A stretch of DNA of 33,612 nt from Candidatus Neoanaerotignum tabaqchaliae (GTDB taxonomy: Bacteria; Bacillota; Clostridia; Lachnospirales; Anaerotignaceae), in contig CAJFUS010000020.1 of the NCBI GenBank assembly GCA_904420235.1, positions 1-33,612 on the forward strand, in the 5' to 3' direction. Both the position numbers and the translations under genes were made by a program. Each line of letters starts with the position of its first letter. Positions within the stretch are counted from its first letter, which is position 1. The notes below the pieces were generated by a model that searched no databases, was not told where the DNA came from, and was given only the letters and a program-made list of their open reading frames with translations. This document shows positions 7,237 to 14,410 of the stretch, one piece after another.

Positions 7237-7782
7237 TTAAACTTCCACAGACCTAAGCTCGCCTGTTTCCGGATTAATAATAAAGCCCTTTATAACTACG
7301 TCCTTCGGCATAAGAGGGTGATTCTTGAGAAAATCCACCGTTTCGGAAACTGACATATCGACATTGTCAAAACCGCTGAGCCATTTTTCAAAGTCTACTC
7401 CGCAATATCTCATCATGTCAATATGGTCTTGAGAAATTCCCCTCTTTAAAAGTTTATCAATCATTTTTTCCGGATTTATTACGGACGCTCCGCAATCGGA
7501 ATGACCTATTACCATTATTTCCTCAACGCCAAGCTCAACAACGCCAACCAATAGGCTTCTTACAACACTTCCAAAAGGGCTTGTAACAATTCCACCGGCG
7601 TTTTTAATCATTTTAACGTCGCCGTTTTTAATACCTAAAGCGGCCGGCAAAAGTTCCACAAGCCTTGTATCCATACATGTTAATATGGCTATTTTTTTAT
7701 CCGGATATTTACTTGTTTGAAATTTTTTATATTCACCGCTCTCAACAAATTTTCTGTTATACTCCACAAGCTCCTCTATCAA
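7237..7782 (-). CDS. Beta-carbonic anhydrase
   Basis: A 181-residue protein of the beta class, catalysing CO2 + H2O to bicarbonate and H+ in the cytoplasm. The zinc ligands C36, H94 and C97 and the catalytic pair D38/R40 are visible in CMDTR (36-40) and GHSDCG (93-98). The short form without extra N-terminal helices resembles the small type II-like enzymes of Firmicutes. The start codon is TTG; its ribosome binding site AAAAGGAGG lies inside the last codons of the upstream glucokinase gene, whose stop is one base away, so translation is probably coupled. It is the last gene of a three-gene operon. Bicarbonate supply for carboxylases is the usual role. Confidence 0.93.
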   Translation of the reverse strand: MIEELVEYNRKFVESGEYKKFQTSKYPDKKIAILTCMDTRLVELLPAALGIKNGDVKMIKNAGGIVTSPFGSVVRSLLVGVVELGVEEIMVIGHSDCGASVINPEKMIDKLLKRGISQDHIDMMRYCGVDFEKWLSGFDNVDMSVSETVDFLKNHPLMPKDVVIKGFIINPETGELRSVEV

Positions 7783-7783
7783 T

Positions 7784-8725
7784 TTAAATCCTCCTTTTTA
7801 AAATAAATTCCGCCGCTCCAAATATTCCGGCGTCATTTCCAAGTTTAGCCGGCAAAACCGGCGTTTCCTCCTCCGTATTAAAGGCAAACTGCTTAAAATA
7901 TTTTCTTATAGGCTCAAATATAACATCTCCCGCTTGAGATACGCCTCCGCCTATAATAAAAACCTTTGGGTCAACTGCTCCCGCCATAAAACTAAGTCCA
8001 AGAGCAACAAATTTTCCAGCTCTGTCAAAAGCCAGTTTGCAAAGTTCATCACCTTCACTTGCTAAATCAGCCATATCCTTAACAGTGAAATTTTCAATTA
8101 TACAAAGTTTTGTGTCAGGATATTTTTCTAAATTTTCATAAGCGAACCTTACTATTCCCGTTGCAGATGAGTAACACTCAAGACAGCCTTTTTTACCGCA
8201 GGAGCATTCAGGTCCATTAAGCGGGTCAATTTTAAAATGCCCTATTTCACCGGCGTTGCCTCTGTAACCTGAAAGTACCTGGCCTTTATATATAACCGCT
8301 CCTCCAACTCCTGTGCCTATGGTAACCATAACGGCGCTGTCATACTCTCCGCCAAGGCCAAAATCAAATTCCCCAAGGGCCGCGGCATTAGCGTCGTTTA
8401 AAACTGCGCATTTAAGCCCTGTTATATTTTCAAGCTCGACCGCGGCTCTTTTATATCCCCATCCAAGATTAACGCAGCCTCTAACAAGACCCTTTTCATC
8501 AACAGGTCCCGGCACGCATATCCCGCAGCCTTCAACGGAGCTTTTTAAGACTCCCATGCTCTCTGTTTTTTTATCTATTTCTCTGCCTATATTTTTTAAT
8601 ATATTTTCTCCGCAATTTTCAACATCTGTGTCTATTTTCCACTTATCAATAAGCTTTCTATCCTTGAAAATTCCGAATTTAGTATATGTACCGCCAACAT
8701 CAACACCAAAAACATATTTTCCCAT
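7784..8725 (-). CDS. glcK: ROK family glucokinase
   Basis: A 313-residue ROK protein, the size of Gram-positive glucokinases that phosphorylate glucose to glucose-6-phosphate with ATP. Landmarks are the N-terminal phosphate loop DVGGTYTKFG (9-18), the catalytic aspartate D111 in LNDANAAALGE, the second ATP motif TIGTGVGG (135-142), and the ROK zinc site H163 with C174, C176 and C181 in CSCGKKGC. No helix-turn-helix is present at the N-terminus, so it is an enzyme, not a NagC/XylR-type repressor. It is the middle gene of an operon with a NUDIX hydrolase (2-nt gap) and carbonic anhydrase (1-nt gap). A different hexose such as ManNAc cannot be excluded, but glucose is favoured. Confidence 0.92.
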   Translation of the reverse strand: MGKYVFGVDVGGTYTKFGIFKDRKLIDKWKIDTDVENCGENILKNIGREIDKKTESMGVLKSSVEGCGICVPGPVDEKGLVRGCVNLGWGYKRAAVELENITGLKCAVLNDANAAALGEFDFGLGGEYDSAVMVTIGTGVGGAVIYKGQVLSGYRGNAGEIGHFKIDPLNGPECSCGKKGCLECYSSATGIVRFAYENLEKYPDTKLCIIENFTVKDMADLASEGDELCKLAFDRAGKFVALGLSFMAGAVDPKVFIIGGGVSQAGDVIFEPIRKYFKQFAFNTEEETPVLPAKLGNDAGIFGAAEFILKRRI

Positions 8726-8727
8726 AA

Positions 8728-9216
8728 TTAAATATCACCGCCGAAAGGGAGCTTTATATCCGAACCGTTTAATACTGCTTTTTTAAGGATTTCTCCCTCA
8801 TAAATAAGCTTAAGAGAGAAAAATGGAACGTTCTTTTCTATAAGTCTCAAAAATATTTTGTCTCCTTCCCAAGCCTTAAGGGAATTCACCTTGCTTTTGT
8901 CAACCCATTCCAATTCGCCCTCATCGCACGATATAAGATTACCGCTAAAATTATCGGACCAAAAAAGGTGCATATATTCACTTCCCCATATATCCGACAC
9001 AAATGTCACTATACCCTTATATTTAAAAGAATTAAGTGTAAGTCCCGTTTCTTCTTTAACCTCTCTAATTGCGCAGTCCTCTGGGCTTTCGCCATACTCA
9101 AATTTTCCTCCCACGGCTATCCACTTGTCCTTATTCTCATCAACAGCTTTTTTTGTTCTATGAAGCATAAGATATTTGCCGTCTTTTTCTATATAGCACA
9201 AGGTTGTGTTTCTCAT
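8728..9216 (-). CDS. NUDIX hydrolase (8-oxo-dGTP diphosphatase-like)
   Basis: The start is placed at ATG 9216 behind AAGGCGG; an upstream extension would run through the divergent promoter and into the next gene. The 162-residue product carries a perfect Nudix box, G37-x5-E43-x7-R51-E-V-x-E55-E56-x-G58-L, which binds Mg2+ for pyrophosphate cleavage. The N-terminal strand NTTLCYIEKDGKYLMLHR is like MutT/YtkD-type sanitising enzymes that remove oxidised nucleoside triphosphates. Substrate specificity cannot be read with certainty. It is the first gene of the operon with glucokinase and carbonic anhydrase. No convincing minus-strand promoter was found in the 87-bp divergent gap. Confidence 0.88.
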   Translation of the reverse strand: MRNTTLCYIEKDGKYLMLHRTKKAVDENKDKWIAVGGKFEYGESPEDCAIREVKEETGLTLNSFKYKGIVTFVSDIWGSEYMHLFWSDNFSGNLISCDEGELEWVDKSKVNSLKAWEGDKIFLRLIEKNVPFFSLKLIYEGEILKKAVLNGSDIKLPFGGDI

Positions 9217-9228
9217 ACAAAAACCGCC

Positions 9229-9257
9229 TTTACTTAAAATATAAAAAACCATATAAT
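9229..9257 (+). promoter_or_regulatory. SigA-type promoter of the PPOX-family gene
   Basis: -35 TTTACT (9229-9234) and a consensus -10 TATAAT (9252-9257) are 17 bp apart. The start codon is about 47 bp downstream. Confidence 0.7.
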
Positions 9258-9303
9258 ACAAAGTATACCAAAAAAACTGATTAATTAAAAGGAGGGTATT
9301 TTT

Positions 9304-9777
9304 ATGCAGCGCAGAATGAAAGAATTTCATCTTAGTGAAGAAAGAGTTAATGAAATTTTGATTTTTTCCCCTACCGGAAGCATATCCACAATAGGTTATG
9401 ACGGATACCCATATACTGTCGCCGTTCACTATGTATACTTAAACGGAAACATCTATTTTCACGGTCTGCCAAAGGGAGAGAAGCTTGACAACATAAAAAG
9501 GGAGCCAAAAGTTTGTTTTTACATATACGATTTTAAAAAAATACTTAAAGACGGCATAGTCTCTCCCTGCAAAGCCGATTGCCAGTATGAAAGTGTATGC
9601 GTTAGGGGGCAAGCCTTTATTGTTCACGATATTAATGAGAAGCAGTCTGCATTAAACGCCATTGTTGAAAAATATACTCCTCAGTTTTCCGGCTTCAACA
9701 TACCCAAAGAAATGCTCAACGGCACCTGTGTCGTTAAAATAGTTATAGATTCTGTTACGGGAAAATATCATCAATAA
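9304..9777 (+). CDS. Pyridoxamine 5'-phosphate oxidase family (NimA-like) flavoprotein
   Basis: A 157-residue split-barrel flavin-binding protein. The pattern MRRKDREL-like N-terminus (MQRRMKEFHLSEE), GSISTIGYDGYPYTVAVHYVY (residues 24-44) and NGNIYFHGLPKGEKLDNIKR (47-66) are characteristic of the NimA/PPOX-like group found widely in anaerobes. These bind FMN or a related cofactor and act as reductases, for example of nitro-compounds, but most are of unknown substrate. Cysteines at the centre (PCKADCQYESVC) are common in this subgroup. The ribosome binding site AAAAGGAGGG lies 8 nt upstream. It is monocistronic between its promoter and a terminator. Confidence 0.88.
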   Translation: MQRRMKEFHLSEERVNEILIFSPTGSISTIGYDGYPYTVAVHYVYLNGNIYFHGLPKGEKLDNIKREPKVCFYIYDFKKILKDGIVSPCKADCQYESVCVRGQAFIVHDINEKQSALNAIVEKYTPQFSGFNIPKEMLNGTCVVKIVIDSVTGKYHQ

Positions 9778-9785
9778 TTAATTTT

Positions 9786-9814
9786 AAAAAACCCGAGAAA
9801 ATTCTCGGGCTTTT
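9786..9814. terminator. Bidirectional terminator after the PPOX gene
   Basis: CCCGAGAA and TTCTCGGG form an 8-bp stem (9792-9809), with an A run before and T run after, so it can stop both the PPOX gene and the convergent icd transcript. Confidence 0.8.
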
Positions 9815-9927
9815 ATTTATATAACAAAATTGATTCAGCTGAAAAATAGATATAAAAATATGCTATTTTTTAATTTTATTCAGAAAATTTTTCCACCGAA
9901 CTTTTAAAAATTACGCTGATTTATTAA

Positions 9928-11133
9928 TCACATTTTATCCAGCGTGTTTTTAATTTCCTTTATAAAATCCTGGCTGTTTAAAACAACAGGGTTCTCAAGC
10001 TCTGTTATGGCCGCCAAATCCTTTGTCATTTTTCCGCTTTCTATTGTGCTTATAACGGCCTTTTCAAGCCTGTCAGCAAAATCGCAAAGCTCGCTTATTC
10101 CGTCAAGCTCTCCTCTTTTTCTTAAGGCTCCTGTCCATGCAAATATCGTGGCCACAGAATTTGTAGATGTTTCCTCGCCTTTAAGATATTTATAATAGTG
10201 CCTTTGAACAGTGCCGTGGGCCGCTTCATACTCATAAACGCCTGAAGGAGAAACAAGAACCGACGTCATCATGGCCAAAGAACCGAAAGCCGACGAAACC
10301 ATATCGCTGAAAACGTCGCCGTCATAATTTTTGCAGGCCCATATAAAGCCGCCTTCCGACTTCATAACCCTTGCCACAGCGTCGTCAATAAGAGTATAGA
10401 AATATTCTATGCCGGCTGCCTCAAATTTTTCTTTATACTCATTTTCATATATCTCGGCAAAAATATCCTTAAAAGTGTGGTCATATTTTTTTGATATGGT
10501 GTCTTTTGTGGCAAACCATAAACTTTGTTTAAGGTCAAGAGCGTAATTAAAGCAGCTTCTGGCAAAGCTTTCTATAGACGAATTAAGATTATGCTGTCCC
10601 TGAATAACTCCTGCGCCATTAAAATTATGTATAAGCTCTCTTGTCTCGTTTCCATTCTCATCTGTAAAAACAAGCTCGGCCTTTCCTGCTCCCGGTATTT
10701 TCATCTCAACAGACTTATATACATCGCCATAGGCATGCCTTGCTATTGTTATAGGTTTTTTCCAGCACTTAACAACCGGCTCTATTCCCTTCACCACAAT
10801 AGGCGTTCTAAAAACAGTTCCATCAAGCATGGCTCTTATTGTTCCGTTTGGGCTTTTCCACATTTCCTTAAGGTTATACTCCTTAACCCTTGCGGCATTC
10901 GGCGTTATTGTAGCGCATTTTACAGCCACGCCATATTTTTTTGTGGCTTCGGCTGAATCAGCCGTAACCTTGTCATTTGTTTCGTTTCTGTGCTCAAGGC
11001 CAAGGTCGTAATACTCTGTTTTTAAATCAACATAGGGTTCTATAAGCTCGTCCTTAATCATTTTCCAAAGCACTCTTGTCATTTCGTCGCCGTCCATTTC
11101 AACAAGCGGCGTAGTCATCTTAATTCTATCCAT
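9928..11133 (-). CDS. icd: NADP-dependent isocitrate dehydrogenase (dimeric, type II)
   Basis: A 401-residue protein of the homodimeric NADP-IDH group shared with eukaryotes, distinct from the E. coli-type enzyme. It oxidises isocitrate to 2-oxoglutarate and CO2 in the cytoplasm, supplying 2-oxoglutarate for glutamate and NADPH. The substrate-binding stretch WKSPNGTIRAMLDGTVFR (92-109) with S94, N96, R100 and R109 is intact, as are DGDEMTR (14-20) and the cofactor region AAHGTVQRHY. GGGAGG precedes the ATG. Citrate synthase and aconitase, often nearby, are not in the window. It appears to have its own -10 box upstream and a shared terminator downstream. Confidence 0.95.
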   Translation of the reverse strand: MDRIKMTTPLVEMDGDEMTRVLWKMIKDELIEPYVDLKTEYYDLGLEHRNETNDKVTADSAEATKKYGVAVKCATITPNAARVKEYNLKEMWKSPNGTIRAMLDGTVFRTPIVVKGIEPVVKCWKKPITIARHAYGDVYKSVEMKIPGAGKAELVFTDENGNETRELIHNFNGAGVIQGQHNLNSSIESFARSCFNYALDLKQSLWFATKDTISKKYDHTFKDIFAEIYENEYKEKFEAAGIEYFYTLIDDAVARVMKSEGGFIWACKNYDGDVFSDMVSSAFGSLAMMTSVLVSPSGVYEYEAAHGTVQRHYYKYLKGEETSTNSVATIFAWTGALRKRGELDGISELCDFADRLEKAVISTIESGKMTKDLAAITELENPVVLNSQDFIKEIKNTLDKM

Positions 11134-11167
11134 TTTCGTCCTCCCGTATATTTTTTACAAACTAATT

Positions 11168-11193
11168 ATTATACAAAACTTTCGCCTTATCAA
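11168..11193 (-). promoter_or_regulatory. Possible icd promoter
   Basis: On the minus strand a consensus -10 TATAAT occupies 11173-11168. A TTGATA at 11193-11188 is only 14 bp away, too close for a standard -35, so only the -10 is firm. Confidence 0.4.
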
Positions 11194-11219
11194 GACTTTT
11201 TTGGCGCAACACTATAGTT

Positions 11220-11531
11220 TTATGAGCCTTTATGTTCTTTTCCCATCTCAATAAGCTTTTTAATCATTTTCTCGTCCTTGGCGTCGCCTATTGGTTCAAA
11301 ATCTTTAACCATAAGCAAAAGACGCTCAATCTCAACGCTTTTCGGCTTAAAATTATTGGCCGCTGATATAATTTTTTCCCTAATACTTTTTAAGTCCTCT
11401 CCGCTTTCAATATTCATAAGGCGGCAGAAAACGCCGCATGAATAGGCCAACTCATAATCAGATATTATAGAGGGATTTTTTTCACTTTTCATTTTTATAT
11501 TCATTGCTTGCTCAATAAGCGCCGGTATCAT
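11220..11531 (-). CDS. Conserved-looking hypothetical protein, 103 residues
   Basis: I do not recognise this family. The product is small, soluble and charged, with no signal peptide or membrane helix. It is predicted mostly helical, beginning MIPALIEQAMNIK, with one pair of cysteines (YSCGVFCRLM) and a lysine-rich C-terminus. Start choice: the ATG at 11531 is 6 nt after AGAGGTG; a GTG three codons earlier overlaps that site and is less likely. The gene begins 11 nt after the stop of the thioesterase gene and is surely co-transcribed with it. It ends about 85 bp before icd. Function is unknown. Confidence 0.7.
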   Translation of the reverse strand: MIPALIEQAMNIKMKSEKNPSIISDYELAYSCGVFCRLMNIESGEDLKSIREKIISAANNFKPKSVEIERLLLMVKDFEPIGDAKDEKMIKKLIEMGKEHKGS

Positions 11532-11542
11532 ATAAGTCACCT

Positions 11543-11962
11543 CTATTTTTCCATAAGCAAATTAAAAGCTTTATCCAGTTCAGGACAAACTTTTTTTAAA
11601 TTAACAGGTCTTCCGCTTGAATTTAAAAAGCAATGGCTGCTCTGTCCCTTAGCCACAATTTTCTTCGTAACGCTGTTTTTCATAACATATTCTATTACCA
11701 ACTTTATTCCATTGTATTCTTTTATATCGGTTTCAATCAAAATATCGTCCTCAAATTGGGTCATAATTTTATAATCGCATTTCACACCTATAACAGGGCT
11801 TATTATGCCTTCTTTTTCAAGACGCCCATATCCAAAACCGGCCTCAGCCATCATGTAAACTCTGGCTTCTTCCATCCACCGCACAAAATTAGAATGATGT
11901 ACTACGCCCATTTTGTCTGTTTCATAATATTGCACATGGTGAATATATGGCTTAATATTCAC
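11543..11962 (-). CDS. Acyl-CoA thioesterase, hotdog fold (YbgC/FadM type)
   Basis: A 139-residue single-domain 4-hydroxybenzoyl-CoA thioesterase-like protein that hydrolyses acyl-CoA esters. The key segment is YYETDKMGVVHHSNFVRWMEEAR (residues 12-34), with the catalytic aspartate D16 and the HHSNF turn. The true start is GTG at 11962, 7 nt after AAGGGGG. A longer reading from TTG at 12013 is excluded because it lies inside the promoter, upstream of the expected transcript start near 11992. It is co-transcribed with the following unknown gene. The natural acyl group is not evident. Confidence 0.88.
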   Translation of the reverse strand: MNIKPYIHHVQYYETDKMGVVHHSNFVRWMEEARVYMMAEAGFGYGRLEKEGIISPVIGVKCDYKIMTQFEDDILIETDIKEYNGIKLVIEYVMKNSVTKKIVAKGQSSHCFLNSSGRPVNLKKVCPELDKAFNLLMEK

Positions 11963-11998
11963 GTTAAAGCCCCCTTTATCAGCATTGTGTTTAATAAT

Positions 11999-12027
11999 AT
12001 TATATACGTCCAAATCAGTTAAAACAA
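11999..12027 (-). promoter_or_regulatory. SigA-type promoter of the thioesterase gene
   Basis: Minus-strand -35 TTGTTT (12027-12022), 17-bp spacer, consensus -10 TATAAT (12004-11999). It faces away from the promoter of the DtxR-like gene. Confidence 0.6.
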
Positions 12028-12061
12028 TAATAAATATGTCTGTTATAATTTATAGAAATTA

Positions 12062-12090
12062 TTGAATATATCAACAAAATGTAATATAAT
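12062..12090 (+). promoter_or_regulatory. SigA-type promoter of the DtxR-family gene
   Basis: -35 TTGAAT (12062-12067) and consensus -10 TATAAT (12085-12090) with 17-bp spacing. Transcription should start near 12097, inside the palindrome described next. Confidence 0.75.
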
Positions 12091-12102
12091 ATCTATTATA
12101 TT
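12083..12102. promoter_or_regulatory. Palindromic operator at the DtxR-family promoter
   Basis: AATATAATA-TC-TATTATATT is a perfect 9-bp inverted repeat with a 2-nt centre. It spans the -10 box and the transcription start, an arrangement expected for a repressor acting on its own gene. The likeliest ligand is the adjacent DtxR-family protein; a Fur/PerR protein is the alternative. AT-richness lowers certainty. Confidence 0.6.
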
Positions 12103-12143
12103 TGAAGTTATTGACGTTAAATTTTAACAAAGGCGGTGATAAA

Positions 12144-12506
12144 ATGAATTTGCGCGAGTCCGGCGAAAACTATCTTGAGACAATACTCATTCTTGAAAAA
12201 CGAAACGGCATAGCGCGTTCTGTTGACGTAGCCAACGAGCTTAATTTCTCTAAACCCTCTATCAGTCGTGCCATGTCTGTTTTAAAAGAGGCCGGTTATG
12301 TTACTATTGGCAACATAAATCAGCTTGTGCTTACAGAAGAGGGAAGAAAAATAGCTGAAAGTGTTTATGAACGCCACTGCATACTTCACGATTATCTTGT
12401 GTCAATAGGCGTTGACGACGAAACAGCGTCAAAAGATGCATGCCGTATAGAGCACGTAATAAGTGAAGAATCTTTCCAATGCATAAAAAAGCTTCTTGGT
12501 AAATAA
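12144..12506 (+). CDS. DtxR/MntR family metal-dependent regulator
   Basis: A 120-residue protein with winged helix at about 5-65 (VDVANELNFSKPSISRAMSVLK) and a short metal-binding dimerisation domain. It lacks the SH3-like third domain, as MntR does. By alignment with MntR and DtxR the metal ligands are E12, H78, C100, E103 and H104. The cysteine at 100 matches DtxR C102, where MntR has a glutamate, and MntR D8 is N9 here. This suggests iron rather than manganese sensing, an inference only. Start: ATG 12144 after AAAGGCGG; an earlier start at 12102 is excluded because it lies in the promoter palindrome. No metal transporter is adjacent. Confidence 0.9.
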   Translation: MNLRESGENYLETILILEKRNGIARSVDVANELNFSKPSISRAMSVLKEAGYVTIGNINQLVLTEEGRKIAESVYERHCILHDYLVSIGVDDETASKDACRIEHVISEESFQCIKKLLGK

Positions 12507-12645
12507 TATTTTTTTACCCGTGCGTTAGCTTAATGCAATAATCATTTTAGAAACTAACCAATATTTTATCGTGAAATATTTATTTCCTAAAGAAACGGCT
12601 ATTTCTTAAAAAAACTTCTGTTTCAAAAAAGAAATATATGTTTCA

Positions 12646-12681
12646 AACTAAAAAGAGGAGCTTAACCTCCTCTTTTTAGTT
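12646..12681. terminator. Bidirectional terminator between convergent genes
   Basis: A perfect 15-bp stem, AACTAAAAAGAGGAG with CTCCTCTTTTTAGTT, and a 6-nt loop. It ends the DtxR-family gene on the plus strand and the HD hydrolase gene on the minus strand. Confidence 0.85.
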
Positions 12682-12686
12682 TATCT

Positions 12687-13271
12687 TCAGCTGTTATATT
12701 TTTCCATAGTTTCCTGAACAGTCTTTTCACAAGAACGCATTGCTTCAAGAGAATCGGTAAAAAGTTGGTCCAGTTCAATGCCCAAATTTTCTGCGCCTTG
12801 TTTTATAACATCCCTTGAACAGCCTGCTGCGAAAGCCTTGTCTTTAAACTTTTTCTTAAGGCTTTTAAGCTCCATATCCATAACGCTTTTTGAAGGACGC
12901 ATAAGCGCAGCGGCGCCTATAAGTCCTGTAAGCTCATCAACGGCAAAAAGCACCTTTTCCATTTCATGCTCCGGCTTAACATCGGAACAAAGACCATATC
13001 CATGGCTTACAACCGAATGTATTATGTCGTCGCCAACTCCGGCCTCTTTTAAAAGTTCCGGAGCCTTTTTGCAATGCTGGTCAGGATAAAGCTCAAAATC
13101 TATGTCGTGCAAAAGTCCCACTGTTCCCCAATATTCTGGGTCATAACCAAGTTTTTGGGCATACCAGCGCATAACGCCCTCAACTGTAATGGCGTGCTGA
13201 ATGTGGAAAGGCTCTTTGTTATATTTTTTCAAAAGCTCAAAAGCCTCGTCTCTGCTTATAAAATTTCCCAT
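12687..13271 (-). CDS. HD domain (HDIG-type) phosphohydrolase
   Basis: A 194-residue protein of the HD superfamily of metal-dependent phosphohydrolases. The metal ligands are H26 (HAITVEGVMRW), the H55-D56 pair in GLLHDIDFE, and D112 in AVDELTGLIGA. Short stand-alone HD proteins of this kind are frequent in Clostridia; they are annotated as hydrolases of nucleotides or phosphate esters but few are assigned. AAGGAGG precedes the ATG. It begins 13 bp after the cysK stop and is likely co-transcribed with it. The substrate is unknown. Confidence 0.87.
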   Translation of the reverse strand: MGNFISRDEAFELLKKYNKEPFHIQHAITVEGVMRWYAQKLGYDPEYWGTVGLLHDIDFELYPDQHCKKAPELLKEAGVGDDIIHSVVSHGYGLCSDVKPEHEMEKVLFAVDELTGLIGAAALMRPSKSVMDMELKSLKKKFKDKAFAAGCSRDVIKQGAENLGIELDQLFTDSLEAMRSCEKTVQETMEKYNS

Positions 13272-13284
13272 TTAAACGGCCTCC

Positions 13285-14214
13285 TTAAACAAGATAATCA
13301 GGTGTTGAAAGGTACCTGTCGCCTGTATCCGGTATTATAACAACTATGTTCTTGCCCTTATTTTCCGGTCTTTCGGCAACTTTTAAAGCCGCCCATACGG
13401 CCGCTCCTGAAGATATGCCCGCAAGCACACCCTCTTTTCTGGCAAGAAGTCTGCCCATATTATAAGCATCGTCATCTGAAACGGTTATTATCTCATCATA
13501 AATTTTTCTGTCAAGTGTTTCAGGCACAAAGTTAGCTCCTATTCCCTGAAGCTTATGACTTCCGGCATGTCCTTCGGACAAAAGCGGAGATGATAAAGGC
13601 TCAACGGCTATAACTTTAACAAGAGGGTTCATCTCCTTTAAATATTTTCCTGTTCCGCTAAGGGTTCCCCCTGTTCCAACTCCGGCTATAAATATATCAA
13701 CATTCCCGTCGGTGTCGTTCCATATTTCAGGCCCTGTTGTTAAATAATGAGCTTTAGGATTAGACGGGTTTACAAATTGCCCCGGTATAAAAGAACCGTC
13801 AATTTCAGCCGCCAGCTCATCAGCCTTGTCAACAGCGCCCTGCATTCCCTTTTTGCCGTCTGTAAGCACAATCTCAGCGCCATATGCTTTAAGAAGATTT
13901 ATTCTTTCAACGCTCATTGTGTCGGGCATTACAAAAATAGATTTGTATCCTCTTGAGGCCGCTGCCGCCGCCAATCCTATGCCTGTGTTGCCGCTTGTAG
14001 GCTCAATTATAACAGCTCCTTCTTTAATTAAGCCTTTTTTCTCAGCATCATCAAGCATAAACTTTGCAACCCTGTCTTTGGCGCTTCCGGCAGGATTTAA
14101 AAATTCCAACTTGGCAAAGACCTTTGCTTCAAGTCCGCGTTCCTTTTCAATATTGCTAAGCTCAAGAAGCGGCGTGTTCCCCACTATATCAGTAACCCTT
14201 TTATATAACCTCAA
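13285..14214 (-). CDS. cysK: Cysteine synthase A (O-acetylserine sulfhydrylase)
   Basis: A 309-residue PLP enzyme of fold type II that makes cysteine from O-acetylserine and sulfide. The PLP lysine is K46 in NPAGSAKDRVA, followed by TSGNTGIGLAAA, the phosphate-binding loop GTGGTLSGTGKYL and the ISSGAAVWAA segment. Length is typical of CysK. The start is TTG at 14214, 8 nt after AGGGAGG; the longer reading from 14271 is excluded because it begins at the promoter. The first residues (RLYKRVTDIVGNTPLLEL) match the family. It heads a two-gene unit with the HD hydrolase. No T-box or CymR-like site was recognised. Confidence 0.95.
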   Translation of the reverse strand: MRLYKRVTDIVGNTPLLELSNIEKERGLEAKVFAKLEFLNPAGSAKDRVAKFMLDDAEKKGLIKEGAVIIEPTSGNTGIGLAAAAASRGYKSIFVMPDTMSVERINLLKAYGAEIVLTDGKKGMQGAVDKADELAAEIDGSFIPGQFVNPSNPKAHYLTTGPEIWNDTDGNVDIFIAGVGTGGTLSGTGKYLKEMNPLVKVIAVEPLSSPLLSEGHAGSHKLQGIGANFVPETLDRKIYDEIITVSDDDAYNMGRLLARKEGVLAGISSGAAVWAALKVAERPENKGKNIVVIIPDTGDRYLSTPDYLV

Positions 14215-14261
14215 ACTTAACGCCTCCCTAAAGAAAATAAAAACTGAAATTAATAAACTAA

Positions 14262-14270
14262 AGTATACCA
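14262..14270 (-). promoter_or_regulatory. Extended -10 promoter of cysK
   Basis: On the minus strand TGGTATACT provides an extended -10 (TG-n-TATACT, 14270-14262). The -35 (TTTATA, 17 bp upstream) is weak. The leader to the TTG start is about 40 nt. Confidence 0.5.
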
Positions 14271-14356
14271 TAAAAGCTATATTATATAAAAGCGCCTAAC
14301 AAATATTTTTACAAATACCATTCATTATTAAAACGAAAGGAAACCTCTTAACTTCA

Positions 14357-14385
14357 TTGAAAGCTATTAAACTGAATGGTATAAT
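14357..14385 (+). promoter_or_regulatory. SigA-type promoter of the small membrane protein gene
   Basis: -35 TTGAAA (14357-14362), 17-bp spacer, consensus -10 TATAAT (14380-14385). The start codon is 26 bp downstream. Confidence 0.75.
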
Positions 14386-14410
14386 GAAGCTTAGTATAGG
14401 AGTTGATAAA

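Noticed and set aside
8313..8786. 157-codon plus-strand reading frame over the glucokinase gene
   Set aside because: Shadow of the ROK gene in the opposite frame; proline/serine-rich, no ribosome binding site or family resemblance.
9217..9429. N-terminal extension of the NUDIX protein
   Set aside because: It would overlap the divergent PPOX gene and its promoter; the Nudix family N-terminus begins at the ATG at 9216.
12102..12143. Upstream start for the DtxR-family gene
   Set aside because: It begins in the promoter palindrome, about 5 nt from the expected transcript start, without a ribosome binding site; ATG 12144 has a good one.
12583..12646. Repeated GTTTC strings considered as CRISPR repeats
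   Set aside because: No regular spacing, no constant repeat and no cas genes.
14357..14410. Longer reading of the small membrane protein from TTG 14357
   Set aside because: That TTG is the first half of the -35 box of the gene's own promoter.
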